Source of the DNA: Mariniflexile sp. TRM1-10
GTDB lineage: Bacteria > Bacteroidota > Bacteroidia > Flavobacteriales > Flavobacteriaceae
Length of the DNA stretch: 64,000 nucleotides
Direction: 5' to 3'
Assembly: GCF_003425985.1 (NCBI RefSeq)
Contig: NZ_CP022985.1
Span: 2,898,001-2,962,000 of the forward strand
Shown here: positions 37,701-45,269 of the stretch, piece by piece
Layout of the letters: every line of letters begins with the position of its first letter
How positions within the stretch are numbered: position 1 is the first letter of the stretch
The notes under the pieces: model-generated
The model's input: the letters and a program-made list of their open reading frames with translations, nothing else
Database searches by the model: none
What the model was told of the DNA's origin: nothing
Program-made: the position numbers and the translations under genes

Positions 37701-37811
37701 CCATAACTCATTATTGGTAGCACTTCCAATACCACCAGGACCTGTTTGCGAATACGTATTATTAAAAAAAAGGACAATAAGGAAAATGGAAAATAATTTA
37801 AAAATATTCAT
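34797..37811 (-). CDS. Large T9SS-sorted surface protein with LamG-like domain
   Basis: This 1004-residue protein has a signal peptide (FFNNTYSQ). A LamG/concanavalin-like domain occupies about residues 30-255 (NNELWLIAEKN, LNFDGIDDRML, GNIAEVIVFKEHLNQAKRTI). It continues with the ENYLAAKYGQSL-type linker and DHHVAGIGQ region found in Bacteroidota surface proteins. The type IX sorting domain forms the last 80 residues (IFNLVGQEVLSIHAP, LNDGVYVLKA, KSIKFVKY). It should be secreted through the T9SS and attached to, or released from, the cell surface. Ligand unknown. The nested IS pair ends 24 bp beyond its stop codon. Confidence 0.85.
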   Translation of the reverse strand: MNIFKLFSIFLIVLFFNNTYSQTGPGGIGSATNNELWLIAEKNVFTDAGTLSGADGDLILQWNDNSGNANNATTTSSRRPILNTNNLNGYATLNFDGIDDRMLSSLTNGTSSQLTIFVVAKFNSYINDNDGVIQGSPSGQAFTATTNMKSVGMWVNKASGKLWGRGVESSGNQRSLPQSTTLTPGQCYIITQDFDGSTIGQYVNSTLSSNISYNNTLQSWTDFGIGEQGDKNMNGNIAEVIVFKEHLNQAKRTIIENYLAAKYGQSLASNDFYTRDNPGNGDFDHHVAGIGQASDGSNHTESKGTGIVRISDPSSLANGSFLFWGEETKNPTYTFSTNTSNYTEQLNSKWRVSKTGGHIETVTVSFDISGINLTDKQSCSPLQLIVDNNNNFSSPTIYPLTISGSTATATGVSFNNNNYFTLRYIDQIVWDGSNFHNGVGSGNAPNSTNLCLKLTVKSGGAATLTFDAHVREVEVETGAILNVADGVLLETEDRVVINGTLDLLGEAQLIQNHTGTTANSGSGSFRIKQQGTTNLYNYNYWSAPVNRDGFWRIGYLEDATGTVNFTSALNPNPSTSPITLSSRWLYGFKGPIGDYNAWEKLSPTANLSPGVGFTMKGSGASTTEQEFVFRGIPNDGDYTISVTENTEFLIGNPYPSTLDANQFITDNLSVIDGSLYFWESFATNNSHYLANYEGGYATYNLMMPLPAVADASGLTSGNGTSSKPAPTQYINMGQGFFTTILNSGSLVFNNAQRGFARESANETIYFKTSTKNKQTINEDNRPKIWFSFTEPKGYTKIIGLGYDEKTTNGYDRGYDAKSYDSFKNDLYWVLNNERLVIQALPEIHIEDQLPLGIKVSDAGLYKFSISNMENVPDDLNIYLVDNIQNNYYNLRDGDVQLFLNSGTKSNQFSMAFKNENSLGTISFEHKNFFTSYNNNNKILALHTEESLENVQSLKIFNLVGQEVLSIHAPQSYLINLSQLNDGVYVLKAISKTIENAKSIKFVKY

Positions 37812-38156
37812 TGTGTGAGAGACATTGAAAGTTGAGAGACAATACTGTTATGTTAGCAATTTATAAATTAGAGAAACTTAACGCTGCTAAATTACAAGTT
37901 TAGTGCTATTCTTTAAAATATTTACTTACTAAAATGATTAAATTACTTACTAAAAGCCTTAAATTTTTTAAATAGCATTACAAACTGGTTTTGTTGGATT
38001 TGAATATAGTCAAGCTTTTTTAAAAATATTAAAACGTTAATTTTAATTAAAACTTAAAAAAACTTATTTTTTTTTACTAAATTTAAAAGTTGAATTAAAA
38101 ATAGGAGCTTATTAAAAAAATCTACTTTTATCACAAACCTAAACCTTAATAAAACT
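37812..38156. other. Divergent spacer with a 21-bp-spaced direct repeat
   Basis: TTACTTACTAAAA occurs at 37922-37934 and 37943-37955, with starts 21 bp apart, that is, two helical turns. The spacer lies between the T9SS protein gene and a divergent small gene, so it should contain both promoters. No other structure was found. Confidence 0.5.
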
Positions 38157-38372
38157 ATGGCAAGAGCAATGCTTGATTATACCAAAACTGTACTTAAAAA
38201 AGTTAGTTTTGATGCATCATTGTTTTGCAAAGAAGTACAAAAGGCAGTACAACGATTATTGCCTCATGAGTTGGAAGAGCTTAAATTATTTATTCTTTCT
38301 CTTGTACAGCAAAACCCAGAACTAAATCAATGTTTAATTTATTTAAAACCACAAAAAAGGGTCGCTATATAG
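38157..38372 (+). CDS. Conserved small protein of unknown function (71 aa)
   Basis: The protein is mostly helical and polar, with a motif of alternating leucines (RLLPHELEELKLFILSLVQQ), no signal peptide and two cysteines. I recall similar short proteins in flavobacteria but know no function. Its stop codon lies in the loop of a terminator hairpin shared with the convergent oxyR gene, and the two coding sequences overlap by 8 bp. Confidence 0.75.
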   Translation: MARAMLDYTKTVLKKVSFDASLFCKEVQKAVQRLLPHELEELKLFILSLVQQNPELNQCLIYLKPQKRVAI

Positions 38373-38384
38373 TGACCCTTTTTT
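38353..38384. terminator. Bidirectional terminator shared by two convergent genes
   Basis: AAAAAAGGGTCGCT (38353-38366) pairs with AGTGACCCTTTTTT (38371-38384), with one G-T pair, across a 4-nt loop. The A and T runs let it act in both directions. Both stop codons fall inside it. Confidence 0.85.
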
Positions 38385-39324
38385 GTTTTTGGGCTAACGG
38401 ACTTATAATTTTTACATCTTGAAAAGCAATAGCACCACGCACGACGCCCGATATAACATCTTGTAGGGCTTCAATAATTTGCATTTTTAATTCACTTTTA
38501 TGATAAATTAAACTCACTTCTCTAGCTGGTGAAGGCTCATTAAAATAATGCAGGTTTTCTTTTTCCCTATCATTAATATCCAAAGTGTGCAAATAGGGAA
38601 GTAGCGTCATACCCAAACCTTCGTTCGATAATTTTATCAATGTTTCAATACTGCCACTTTCTAGTTGAAATACTTCGTCCGAATTATCTTTAAAGGCTTT
38701 GCATAGATTAAGCACACCGTCTCTAAAACAATGCCCGTCTTCAAGTAGTAGCATGTCGTTTATATCTAAATCGGCCACATCAATTTTTTTATTCGAATGA
38801 AGTCTATGACCTTTAGGAATATAACTTACAAAAGGTTCAAAATAAAGAACGCGCTCTTTTATGTTTTCGTCCTCTAAAGGTGTTGCAGCAATGGCTGCGT
38901 CCAAATGACCGTCTTTTAGGCGATCAATAATTTCTTCGGTTGTTAATTCTTCTATTTTAAGCTTTATCTTGGGGTGTTTTTTTATGAAATTCTTTAAAAA
39001 CATGGGGAGTAATGTTGGCATGATGGTTGGAATAATGCCCAATTTAAATTCACCACCTATAAAACCTTTTTGTTGATCTACAATGTCTTGTATTCTATAC
39101 GATTCGTTTACAATATTTCTGGCTTGGGTTACTATTTTTCTACCAACATCTGTTAATTCTATGGGTTTTTTACTTCTGTCAAAAATTTGAATATCAAGTT
39201 CCTCTTCCAGCTTTTGTATTTGCATGCTTAGAGTCGGTTGGGTAACAAAACATTTTTCTGCTGCTTTTGTGAAGTTTTGATTTTCGGCTACAGCCAAAAC
39301 ATAGTATAATTGTGTAATTGTCAT
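38365..39324 (-). CDS. oxyR: OxyR-type hydrogen-peroxide-sensing LysR regulator
   Basis: This 319-residue LysR protein has an N-terminal helix-turn-helix (NFTKAAEKCFVTQPTLSMQI) and an effector domain in which EDGHCFRDGVLNLC places cysteines at residues 199 and 208. These are the numbers and spacing of the redox pair in E. coli OxyR. Oxidation of this pair by peroxide would switch on target genes. It is divergent from dps, a classical OxyR target, with a 19-bp inverted repeat between them. Confidence 0.95.
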   Translation of the reverse strand: MTITQLYYVLAVAENQNFTKAAEKCFVTQPTLSMQIQKLEEELDIQIFDRSKKPIELTDVGRKIVTQARNIVNESYRIQDIVDQQKGFIGGEFKLGIIPTIMPTLLPMFLKNFIKKHPKIKLKIEELTTEEIIDRLKDGHLDAAIAATPLEDENIKERVLYFEPFVSYIPKGHRLHSNKKIDVADLDINDMLLLEDGHCFRDGVLNLCKAFKDNSDEVFQLESGSIETLIKLSNEGLGMTLLPYLHTLDINDREKENLHYFNEPSPAREVSLIYHKSELKMQIIEALQDVISGVVRGAIAFQDVKIISPLAQKQKRVTI

Positions 39325-39358
39325 GGATATAAATTTAGCCTATAAAAATATAAAAACT

Positions 39359-39377
39359 ATCAATAAAACTTATTGAT
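39359..39377. promoter_or_regulatory. Candidate OxyR operator between oxyR and dps
   Basis: ATCAATAA-n3-TTATTGAT is a perfect 8-bp inverted repeat, with the T-n11-A layout typical of LysR sites. It overlaps the presumed -33 region of the dps promoter. Confidence 0.55.
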
Positions 39378-39404
39378 CTGACTGTTAATTATAGATTAAA
39401 TTTG
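39373..39404 (+). promoter_or_regulatory. Candidate dps promoter
   Basis: TTG at 39373-39375 and TAAATTTG at 39397-39404 are separated by 21 bp and match the Bacteroidota -33/-7 pair. The ATG is 23 bp after the -7 box. Confidence 0.55.
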
Positions 39405-39427
39405 TAGTATAATAAAACGAGATAGTT

Positions 39428-39907
39428 ATGATATTGAATAGTATTGGATTAGATATTGAAAAGACCAAAGATTTAGCAAAGGATCTAAATAATTTGTTAG
39501 CGAATTTTCAAATATATTATCAAAATTTGCGCGGGATACATTGGAACATCAAAGGGAAGCGATTTTTTGATTTGCACGTGAAGTTTGAAGAATTATACAC
39601 TGATGCGAATATGAAAGTAGATTTAATTGCGGAACGCATATTAACATTGGGGGAAACGCCGCTTCATACCTTTAAGGATTATATTGAAAACGCACAAGTG
39701 CCAGTTGGAAAAAACATATCGCAAGATGAAAAGGCGGTAACTCTTATAGTTGATTCTTTGACGGAATTATTGAAAATTGAGCGTGCCATTTTAGATAAAT
39801 CGAATGATGCTAACGATGAAGGAACAAACTCTATGATGAGTGATTTTATAACGGAACAGGAAAAAACCATTTGGATGATGAAAGCTTGGTTAAGCGAAAC
39901 GGTATAA
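39428..39907 (+). CDS. dps: Dps-family DNA-protecting ferritin-like protein
   Basis: This 159-residue four-helix protein has the Dps ferroxidase signature: IHWNIKGKRFFDLHVKFEEL, then DLIAERILTLG in helix B. It stores iron using peroxide as oxidant and protects DNA. It lies 103 bp from the divergent oxyR start and very likely belongs to its regulon. The gene is followed by an extended inverted word-like repeat that may act as its terminator. Confidence 0.95.
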   Translation: MILNSIGLDIEKTKDLAKDLNNLLANFQIYYQNLRGIHWNIKGKRFFDLHVKFEELYTDANMKVDLIAERILTLGETPLHTFKDYIENAQVPVGKNISQDEKAVTLIVDSLTELLKIERAILDKSNDANDEGTNSMMSDFITEQEKTIWMMKAWLSETV

Positions 39908-39993
39908 AAAAAGTTATGAGTTATGAGTTAAAGAGTTTGTTCTTTAGTTACATAACTCTGAACTCATAACTCATAACTCATAACTCTGAACTT
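39906..39993. repeat. Inverted word repeat between dps and the DUF58 gene
   Basis: The left arm is repeats of GTTATGAGTTATGAG, the right arm repeats of AACTCATAACTCAT. The arms can pair into a long hairpin flanked by A and T runs, so it probably terminates both convergent genes while belonging to the word-like repeat class of this genome. Confidence 0.7.
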
Positions 39994-39995
39994 TT

Positions 39996-41327
39996 TTAAA
40001 GAAGCCCTCTTGCTTTTATTTCTAAATATTTGTTGATGGTATTGATGGTTAAATGTTCTGGTGCCGTTAATATACTTTGGATACCATGTTTTTGGAGTTC
40101 GTTTACAATTATTTTTTTCTCGTAAATAAACTTTTCAGCAATGGTTTTTTCAAATATTTCAAAAGTATTTGTCGTACTCTTTTGGGTGAGTTTTTGCAAC
40201 TCGGTGTTTTCAAAAAATATGACTACCAATAAATGACTTTTAGCAATGGCTTTTAAATAGGGCAGTTGCCTATACAGAGCATCTAAGGTTTCAAAATTGG
40301 TGTATAATAACAGTAAACTTCGCTGATTCAAATTCCGTTTTACATCAATATATAGCCTTGAAAAATCCGATTCCACAAAATCGGTATTTAAATTATACAG
40401 CATCTCGAGAATGGTATTCATTTGCGATGGTCTGCGTTCGGCAACTACGCGATTTTCAACTTTTCTGGAAAACGAAAAAATGCCTGCTTTATCCTGTTTT
40501 TTTAAAGCCACATTGCTAATAACCAGAGATGCGTTAATGGCATAATCTAACAAACTCAAGCCTTCAAAAGGCATTTTCATCACCCTGCCTTTATCAATTA
40601 CACTGTAAACAGGTTGTGAGCGTTCGTCTTGGTACTGGTTCACCATCAACATGTTGCTTTTTGCGGTGGCTTTCCAGTTAATGTTTCTTAAATCGTCACC
40701 TTGCACATAGTCTTTGATTTGCTCAAATTCCATGGTATGGCCAATGCGACGTATCTTTTTCAAACCGTATTCAAAAATCTTGTTCGAAAAAGCCAAAAGC
40801 ATGTATTTTTTTAATTGTAAAAACGATGGGTAATTAGGAACCATGGCATCTTTACCAAATTGAAAACGTCTTGAAATTAAACTAATTGGGCTGCAAGCGT
40901 ACAGGTTTAAATTACCGAAATAGTACTCACCACGCTCTAAAGGACGTAAGGTGTAGGTTATTTTTTTATGGGTTTGTTTTGCTAATTTGGTGTCAATCTC
41001 AAAGTCGCGCTTTTGGTATTGAAATGGCAATTCATCAATAAGTTTTATGCTACATGTAAAATTGTAGTTGTTTTTTAATGTAATTTCAATAGGATTGTCA
41101 TCACCATTGCTCAGTTTTTCGGGTAAGAGTCGTGAAGCTGAAATCCCCTTTTGTTTGAATAGTAAGATGAAGTCAACAATTAATAAGCCTACAAAAACAA
41201 AAAACAGCATTTGGGCAATAACCAATAACCCCGAAAAAATATAGGACATAATGAACAGAAAAACAAGCACACCAATGCCTGTGAAAAAGCGTGCATTTAA
41301 GTAGCTGTTTTTAAAAAGTTGTTTCAT
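39996..41327 (-). CDS. DUF58 protein (MoxR-linked)
   Basis: This 443-residue protein has two N-terminal membrane helices (FFTGIGVLVFLFIMSYIFSG and the next) and the DUF58 core with RRIGHTMEFEQIKDYVQGDD, followed by a von Willebrand A-like domain (YSVIDKGRVM). MoxR ATPase and DUF58 proteins form a conserved chaperone-like pair acting on membrane or redox proteins. Here the pair is separated by a toxin-antitoxin module at 41502-42169. The word-like repeat before its ATG recurs, with the same start-codon context, before the GH97 gene. Confidence 0.88.
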   Translation of the reverse strand: MKQLFKNSYLNARFFTGIGVLVFLFIMSYIFSGLLVIAQMLFFVFVGLLIVDFILLFKQKGISASRLLPEKLSNGDDNPIEITLKNNYNFTCSIKLIDELPFQYQKRDFEIDTKLAKQTHKKITYTLRPLERGEYYFGNLNLYACSPISLISRRFQFGKDAMVPNYPSFLQLKKYMLLAFSNKIFEYGLKKIRRIGHTMEFEQIKDYVQGDDLRNINWKATAKSNMLMVNQYQDERSQPVYSVIDKGRVMKMPFEGLSLLDYAINASLVISNVALKKQDKAGIFSFSRKVENRVVAERRPSQMNTILEMLYNLNTDFVESDFSRLYIDVKRNLNQRSLLLLYTNFETLDALYRQLPYLKAIAKSHLLVVIFFENTELQKLTQKSTTNTFEIFEKTIAEKFIYEKKIIVNELQKHGIQSILTAPEHLTINTINKYLEIKARGLL

Positions 41328-41340
41328 CTGTTTGTATTTG

Positions 41341-41442
41341 TTTTTAAAGTTTCAAAGTTTCAAAGTTGCAAAGTTGCAAAGCTTCAAGGCTCTTGATTCT
41401 TGGCTCTTGATTCTATTCTCTATTTCTCTATTCCATAACCCC
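41341..41442. repeat. Composite word-like repeat, inverted copy of module order A
   Basis: Tandem TTTCAAAG words are followed by CTTGATTCTTGGCTCTTGA, CTATTCTCTATTTCTC and CCATAACCCC. This is the reverse complement of the order at 16352-16464. It lies directly upstream of the DUF58 start codon. Confidence 0.75.
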
Positions 41443-41501
41443 CTGAATAATCATCCTCGTGTGTATGAATGTGGTTCTCATGGATGTTTCATCTATTTGG
41501 C

Positions 41502-41924
41502 TCATTTTTTAGTCAAACTTTTTAAGAATTCATCTGCTGTCATTACTGGGATTAATGATTTTTTAAAATCCTTTCCATTCCTTGTTATTATAATCTCGCA
41601 GTCCGATTCGGTAGCACTAAAATACTGTAAAGCATCTTCAAAATCTTTCATTGATGCATTCAGCCCCTTTTCAACCGTTTGTTCATCAAGAGAACATATT
41701 TCGCTTATTATTTTGAACTTGCGTAGTTTTTCTCTTGAAATTTCTGGGCTCTCAAATTTTGAAAGGAAATAGTTTACTGTTGCGAATGAAAGCGGGGAAA
41801 CGACCATGGTTAATTTTTCCTTTTCTGCCAAAGTGGCGATTTTCGCAATCGGTTCATAAAAAGGTTTTCGTTCCCCTAAAAAGTCCAGCATGACATTGGT
41901 GTCTATAAAAATCCTTTTAATCAT
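41502..41924 (-). CDS. PIN-domain ribonuclease toxin
   Basis: This 140-residue PIN-domain protein has the acidic residues expected for metal-dependent RNA cleavage: D8 (FIDTN), D97 (DFEDALQY) and D119 (RNGKDF). Its start codon overlaps the antitoxin stop by 4 bp, typical of toxin-antitoxin pairs. The target RNA is unknown. The pair interrupts the usual MoxR-DUF58 order. Confidence 0.85.
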   Translation of the reverse strand: MIKRIFIDTNVMLDFLGERKPFYEPIAKIATLAEKEKLTMVVSPLSFATVNYFLSKFESPEISREKLRKFKIISEICSLDEQTVEKGLNASMKDFEDALQYFSATESDCEIIITRNGKDFKKSLIPVMTADEFLKSLTKK

Positions 41925-42169
41925 TTATGTTTTTTTATTAAATAATCGGCATACTCTTTTTTATAGTCCAAATCTGTTGGGATTTCAGTTCCTGTAGCAA
42001 TACTTTTTACAAAAGGTGAAATCTGAAACTCCGAAGTGTCATTTTCCGATGTCAGGGATTGTAAATAGGCTTCTACAATGCGAGAAAGGCTTACTTTTTT
42101 ATTGGAAGCATATTCTTTTGCTTTCTCAATAACCCTTTGATTAAGTTTTAAAGTCAATTTAGTGTCCAT
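41921..42169 (-). CDS. Antitoxin of the PIN module (ribbon-helix-helix type)
   Basis: This 82-residue protein resembles DUF6364-type antitoxins: KLTLKLNQRVIEKAKEYA followed by VSLSRIVEAYLQSL, a ribbon-helix-helix pattern, and a C-terminal tail that would bind the toxin. It is translated just before the toxin with a 4-bp overlap and probably represses its own operon. Confidence 0.82.
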   Translation of the reverse strand: MDTKLTLKLNQRVIEKAKEYASNKKVSLSRIVEAYLQSLTSENDTSEFQISPFVKSIATGTEIPTDLDYKKEYADYLIKKHK

Positions 42170-42335
42170 AATAAATAATATATTGTACGTACAAATATAT
42201 AAAAATAACCCGTACAGCGTGCTTTTATGATGACTTTTCTTGGTGTGGATTGATTATATTCAACTATCATCTAACCCCAAAACCCACACCTTTTCAATCA
42301 AGTAAATCCGTGTATCAGTGGCTATTCAAAATCAA

Positions 42336-43334
42336 TTATCGAGGAACTTCAATGGTTTCTAAAATTTGATTGACTACTTTTTCAACCGTAAAACCTTCCA
42401 TTTCGCGTTCTGGGGTTAATACCAAACGGTGCTTTAAAACAGCTTTGGTACAGCGTTTAATATCGTCGGGCGTTACAAAATCCCTTCCATAAATAGCAGC
42501 ATTCGATTTGGCAGCATTTAGTATGGCAATAGAAGCACGTGGTGAAGCACCCAAATATAAATTAGCATTGGTGCGTGTGTTGTTTATTATGGAAGCGATG
42601 TAGGTTATTAAATGGTTTTCAACTATAATCTGTTTGATTAGGCTTTGATAGTGTGCAATTTGCTGCGCGTTTAAAACAGGAACAACGGCATTAAAATCCA
42701 ATACATCTTGTCGTTGGTGGTTTTCCATTAAAATTTGAATCTCGTTTTCAAGCGTTGGATAATCCACATCTATTTTAAAAAGAAAACGGTCCAGTTGTGC
42801 TTCGGGCAATCGGTAGGTGCCTTCTTGTTCAATAGGGTTTTGGGTAGCAAATACTAAAAAAGGCGGTTCCATGATGTATTTGGTGCCATCCATAGTAATT
42901 TGACGTTCAGCCATAACCTCAAAAAGCGCTGCTTGTGTTTTTGCAGGGGCACGGTTTATTTCATCAATTAAAATGATATTCGAAAAAATAGGCCCTTTTT
43001 TATATTCAAACTCATTGGTTTTTACATTAAAAATGGAGGTTCCTAAAATATCGCTTGGCATTAAATCGGGGGTGAATTGGATGCGACTAAAATTGACCGA
43101 CAAGGTTTTTGCCAATAGTTTTGCGGTAATGGTTTTGGCAACCCCAGGCACACCTTCAATGAGGGTATGTCCGTTTGAAAGCAGTGAAATTATGAGCAAT
43201 TCAATCATATCGTTTTGCCCAACTATTATTTTACCGATTTCTTTTTTTATAGCTTCTACATGTTCTTGTAGCGGTTTTAAATCGAGTCTGCTTTCAAAAT
43301 TTACATCTTGGCTTTCAGGGGTGTGTTCTTCCAT
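42336..43334 (-). CDS. MoxR-family AAA ATPase
   Basis: This 332-residue protein has Walker A EGVPGVAKT, Walker B IILIDEINRA, sensor 1 FATQNP and the sensor 2/lid region RASIAILNAAK. MoxR ATPases act with DUF58 proteins in assembling or activating membrane-linked complexes. Its ATG coincides with the stop codon of the upstream DUF4350 gene, so translation is coupled. Confidence 0.95.
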   Translation of the reverse strand: MEEHTPESQDVNFESRLDLKPLQEHVEAIKKEIGKIIVGQNDMIELLIISLLSNGHTLIEGVPGVAKTITAKLLAKTLSVNFSRIQFTPDLMPSDILGTSIFNVKTNEFEYKKGPIFSNIILIDEINRAPAKTQAALFEVMAERQITMDGTKYIMEPPFLVFATQNPIEQEGTYRLPEAQLDRFLFKIDVDYPTLENEIQILMENHQRQDVLDFNAVVPVLNAQQIAHYQSLIKQIIVENHLITYIASIINNTRTNANLYLGASPRASIAILNAAKSNAAIYGRDFVTPDDIKRCTKAVLKHRLVLTPEREMEGFTVEKVVNQILETIEVPR

Positions 43335-44554
43335 TATATCTTGCTTTTTGTGAATGATTCTATGAGTTTGTTAAGTTGAATTAAATCGGCTTCTGTGTGA
43401 TTGGGTTTCGATTTTAAATACACAATATAGTTTATTAAGGCCTTGGTATCTTCTTTTTTGTTGGACGATTTAATGGCCAGTTTCGAAATAAAACCTTCGT
43501 TTAATTCATTCGTGTCTAAGTAATATTTAGAGCGTATTTGTTCTAGGAAATACTGAATTTTGTTAGTGATGATATTGGTGAAATCGCCATGTTGGTAATA
43601 CAAATCGCCAATAGTCCTGGTGAAATCCAATGTGGCATTTTTTAAAGGTTCTACAACCGGAATAATACGTTGGGTACGTTTTCCTCTAAAAATAACAAAT
43701 AAAATTAACGATATCATAGTGATATAAAATGCCCATTTTAATGCTTGGTTTTGGAGAATGAAGCGCAACGGACTTGTAATAACCTTGCGACCGCTTTTAT
43801 AATAGTTGTCCCAAATAATTTGGTGCTTAGGTAAAAAGGATAGCACGGTGGCAGCATAGGCTTCGTTGCCGTTTAACATGTGGTAATTGCTAAACGCAAA
43901 CGGATTGGTGTGCACGTAAAAGGCACCGTTATTGCTTCCAAAAGGTACTTTTATATAGTTGATATTGGTATCTGGAATGGTATCGTTAATGATTTTTTCG
44001 GTTTTTTCAACTTTGGTGGTGCCTAAAGCGATCGCATTTAAAGTGTCTAGGCTAATGAAAAAGCTGTTTTCAATGACGTCTTTAAAGTGGCGTTCGTTGG
44101 TTTTTAAATGGGGACTGGTAAAACTATTTAGAGAGGGTTTTTTGAAGAAATTATAATAATCTGTTCCTATTCTAATATTCAACGTATCACTTAAAACACC
44201 ATACATATGGGTGGTGCTTATAAATACTGAATTGCCGTTTTCTACATATTTAATGAGTGATTCGGCGTCTTGCTTATCGAACGAAACCCCATTGTTTATA
44301 TATAGGCTGACCGTTTTTTTATCAGCTTCAATATCTTTTAAGGCTTCAAAGACGGTTTTGGTTGAAACTTTTATAGGTTTGTTGGAGACCTCCTTTAATT
44401 CATTAAAAAACACATAACAGCCTAAAGGAATTTTATCGGCAGCAGTATAAGAGTCGCGCCAGTTTAATGCTTTAGGTTTGGTTACTTCTGCAATCATCAT
44501 CAACACGATAACAGCTCCAATGGCATATAATGCTATTTTAGATCGTTTATCCAT
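43334..44554 (-). CDS. DUF4350 membrane protein
   Basis: This 406-residue protein has an N-terminal helix (SKIALYAIGAVIVLMMIAEV), a soluble domain with a GYN-like glutamine-amidotransferase-related fold (SFDKQDAESLIKYVENGNSVFIST), and a second helix at about residues 270-290. The order SpoIIM, membrane protein, DUF4129, DUF4350, MoxR, DUF58 is conserved in many Bacteroidota. Function unknown. It overlaps the DUF4129 gene by 8 bp and touches the MoxR gene. Confidence 0.82.
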   Translation of the reverse strand: MDKRSKIALYAIGAVIVLMMIAEVTKPKALNWRDSYTAADKIPLGCYVFFNELKEVSNKPIKVSTKTVFEALKDIEADKKTVSLYINNGVSFDKQDAESLIKYVENGNSVFISTTHMYGVLSDTLNIRIGTDYYNFFKKPSLNSFTSPHLKTNERHFKDVIENSFFISLDTLNAIALGTTKVEKTEKIINDTIPDTNINYIKVPFGSNNGAFYVHTNPFAFSNYHMLNGNEAYAATVLSFLPKHQIIWDNYYKSGRKVITSPLRFILQNQALKWAFYITMISLILFVIFRGKRTQRIIPVVEPLKNATLDFTRTIGDLYYQHGDFTNIITNKIQYFLEQIRSKYYLDTNELNEGFISKLAIKSSNKKEDTKALINYIVYLKSKPNHTEADLIQLNKLIESFTKSKI

Positions 44555-45269
44555 GTTGCAGGGTGTTTAGTTTATCAAAATCAGATTGGTTTTTTGAGTA
44601 AATAGCTTCATCTATAGGGAATTCACCGTACCAAACATAATCGTATAAATAGGAAATACGCTTAAAAACCAACTTGGTCTTTTCGTCTTTAATTTCGTTG
44701 ATGTAATCGCTGTTCGTTTTATCGTAATGCCATTCAATAATGTTTTTATTGGTAAGCAATTTTAAGGATTTTAGATACAAATAGCGGGTTGCCAAACGGT
44801 AGTTGTTGTCTTTTAAAGCGGCTTCAATTAAATGGTCGAAATTAACATCTTTAATGTTTTCTTCAATATATTGAAAGTCGTTAATGTCTTGCGATTCAGT
44901 CTTAAAAACCGAATTTATAGGTGACTGCATTAAAAACTTAATGATTAAATAGAGTACGGCCACGCCCAAAAACCCATACACAATGTACTCTAAGGTTTTG
45001 TAGTTGATGAAATCGATATCAACGCCAAAAATATCACTTAGCCAGCCAAAAAATTTCTGTAAGATGCGTTGTAACAAATTGACACCCCCCGTATCATTTA
45101 TCGAATAGTTGAAATCATCACCTTTATAGCGTTCCTTTATGGCGTCTTTAAAGTAAGTGACTTTAATGTTTGAAGCATCTTTTTGAATGCTATCCTGCGA
45201 AAAACAGGAGCCATAGCTAAGAAGCAAGCCAAAAGACACTAACGAATGCTGGTATTTCTTTTTATTCAT
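44547..45269 (-). CDS. DUF4129 membrane protein
   Basis: From the ATG at 45269 this 240-residue protein has a signal peptide (GLLLSYGSCFSQ), one membrane helix (residues 90-115) and the C-terminal DUF4129 helix bundle (FDHLIEAALKDNNYRLATRYLYLKSLKLL is split here by residue use, with KNIIEWHYDKTN following). An upstream TTG at 45278 is less likely. It overlaps the neighbours on both sides by 8 bp. It belongs to the MoxR cluster; function unknown, though DUF4129 resembles transglutaminase-linked tails. Confidence 0.82.
   Translation of the reverse strand: MNKKKYQHSLVSFGLLLSYGSCFSQDSIQKDASNIKVTYFKDAIKERYKGDDFNYSINDTGGVNLLQRILQKFFGWLSDIFGVDIDFINYKTLEYIVYGFLGVAVLYLIIKFLMQSPINSVFKTESQDINDFQYIEENIKDVNFDHLIEAALKDNNYRLATRYLYLKSLKLLTNKNIIEWHYDKTNSDYINEIKDEKTKLVFKRISYLYDYVWYGEFPIDEAIYSKNQSDFDKLNTLQHG

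Noticed and set aside
41332..41772. 146-codon plus-strand frame over the repeat and PIN gene
   Set aside because: Its first part translates tandem repeat words and the rest is antisense to the PIN toxin.
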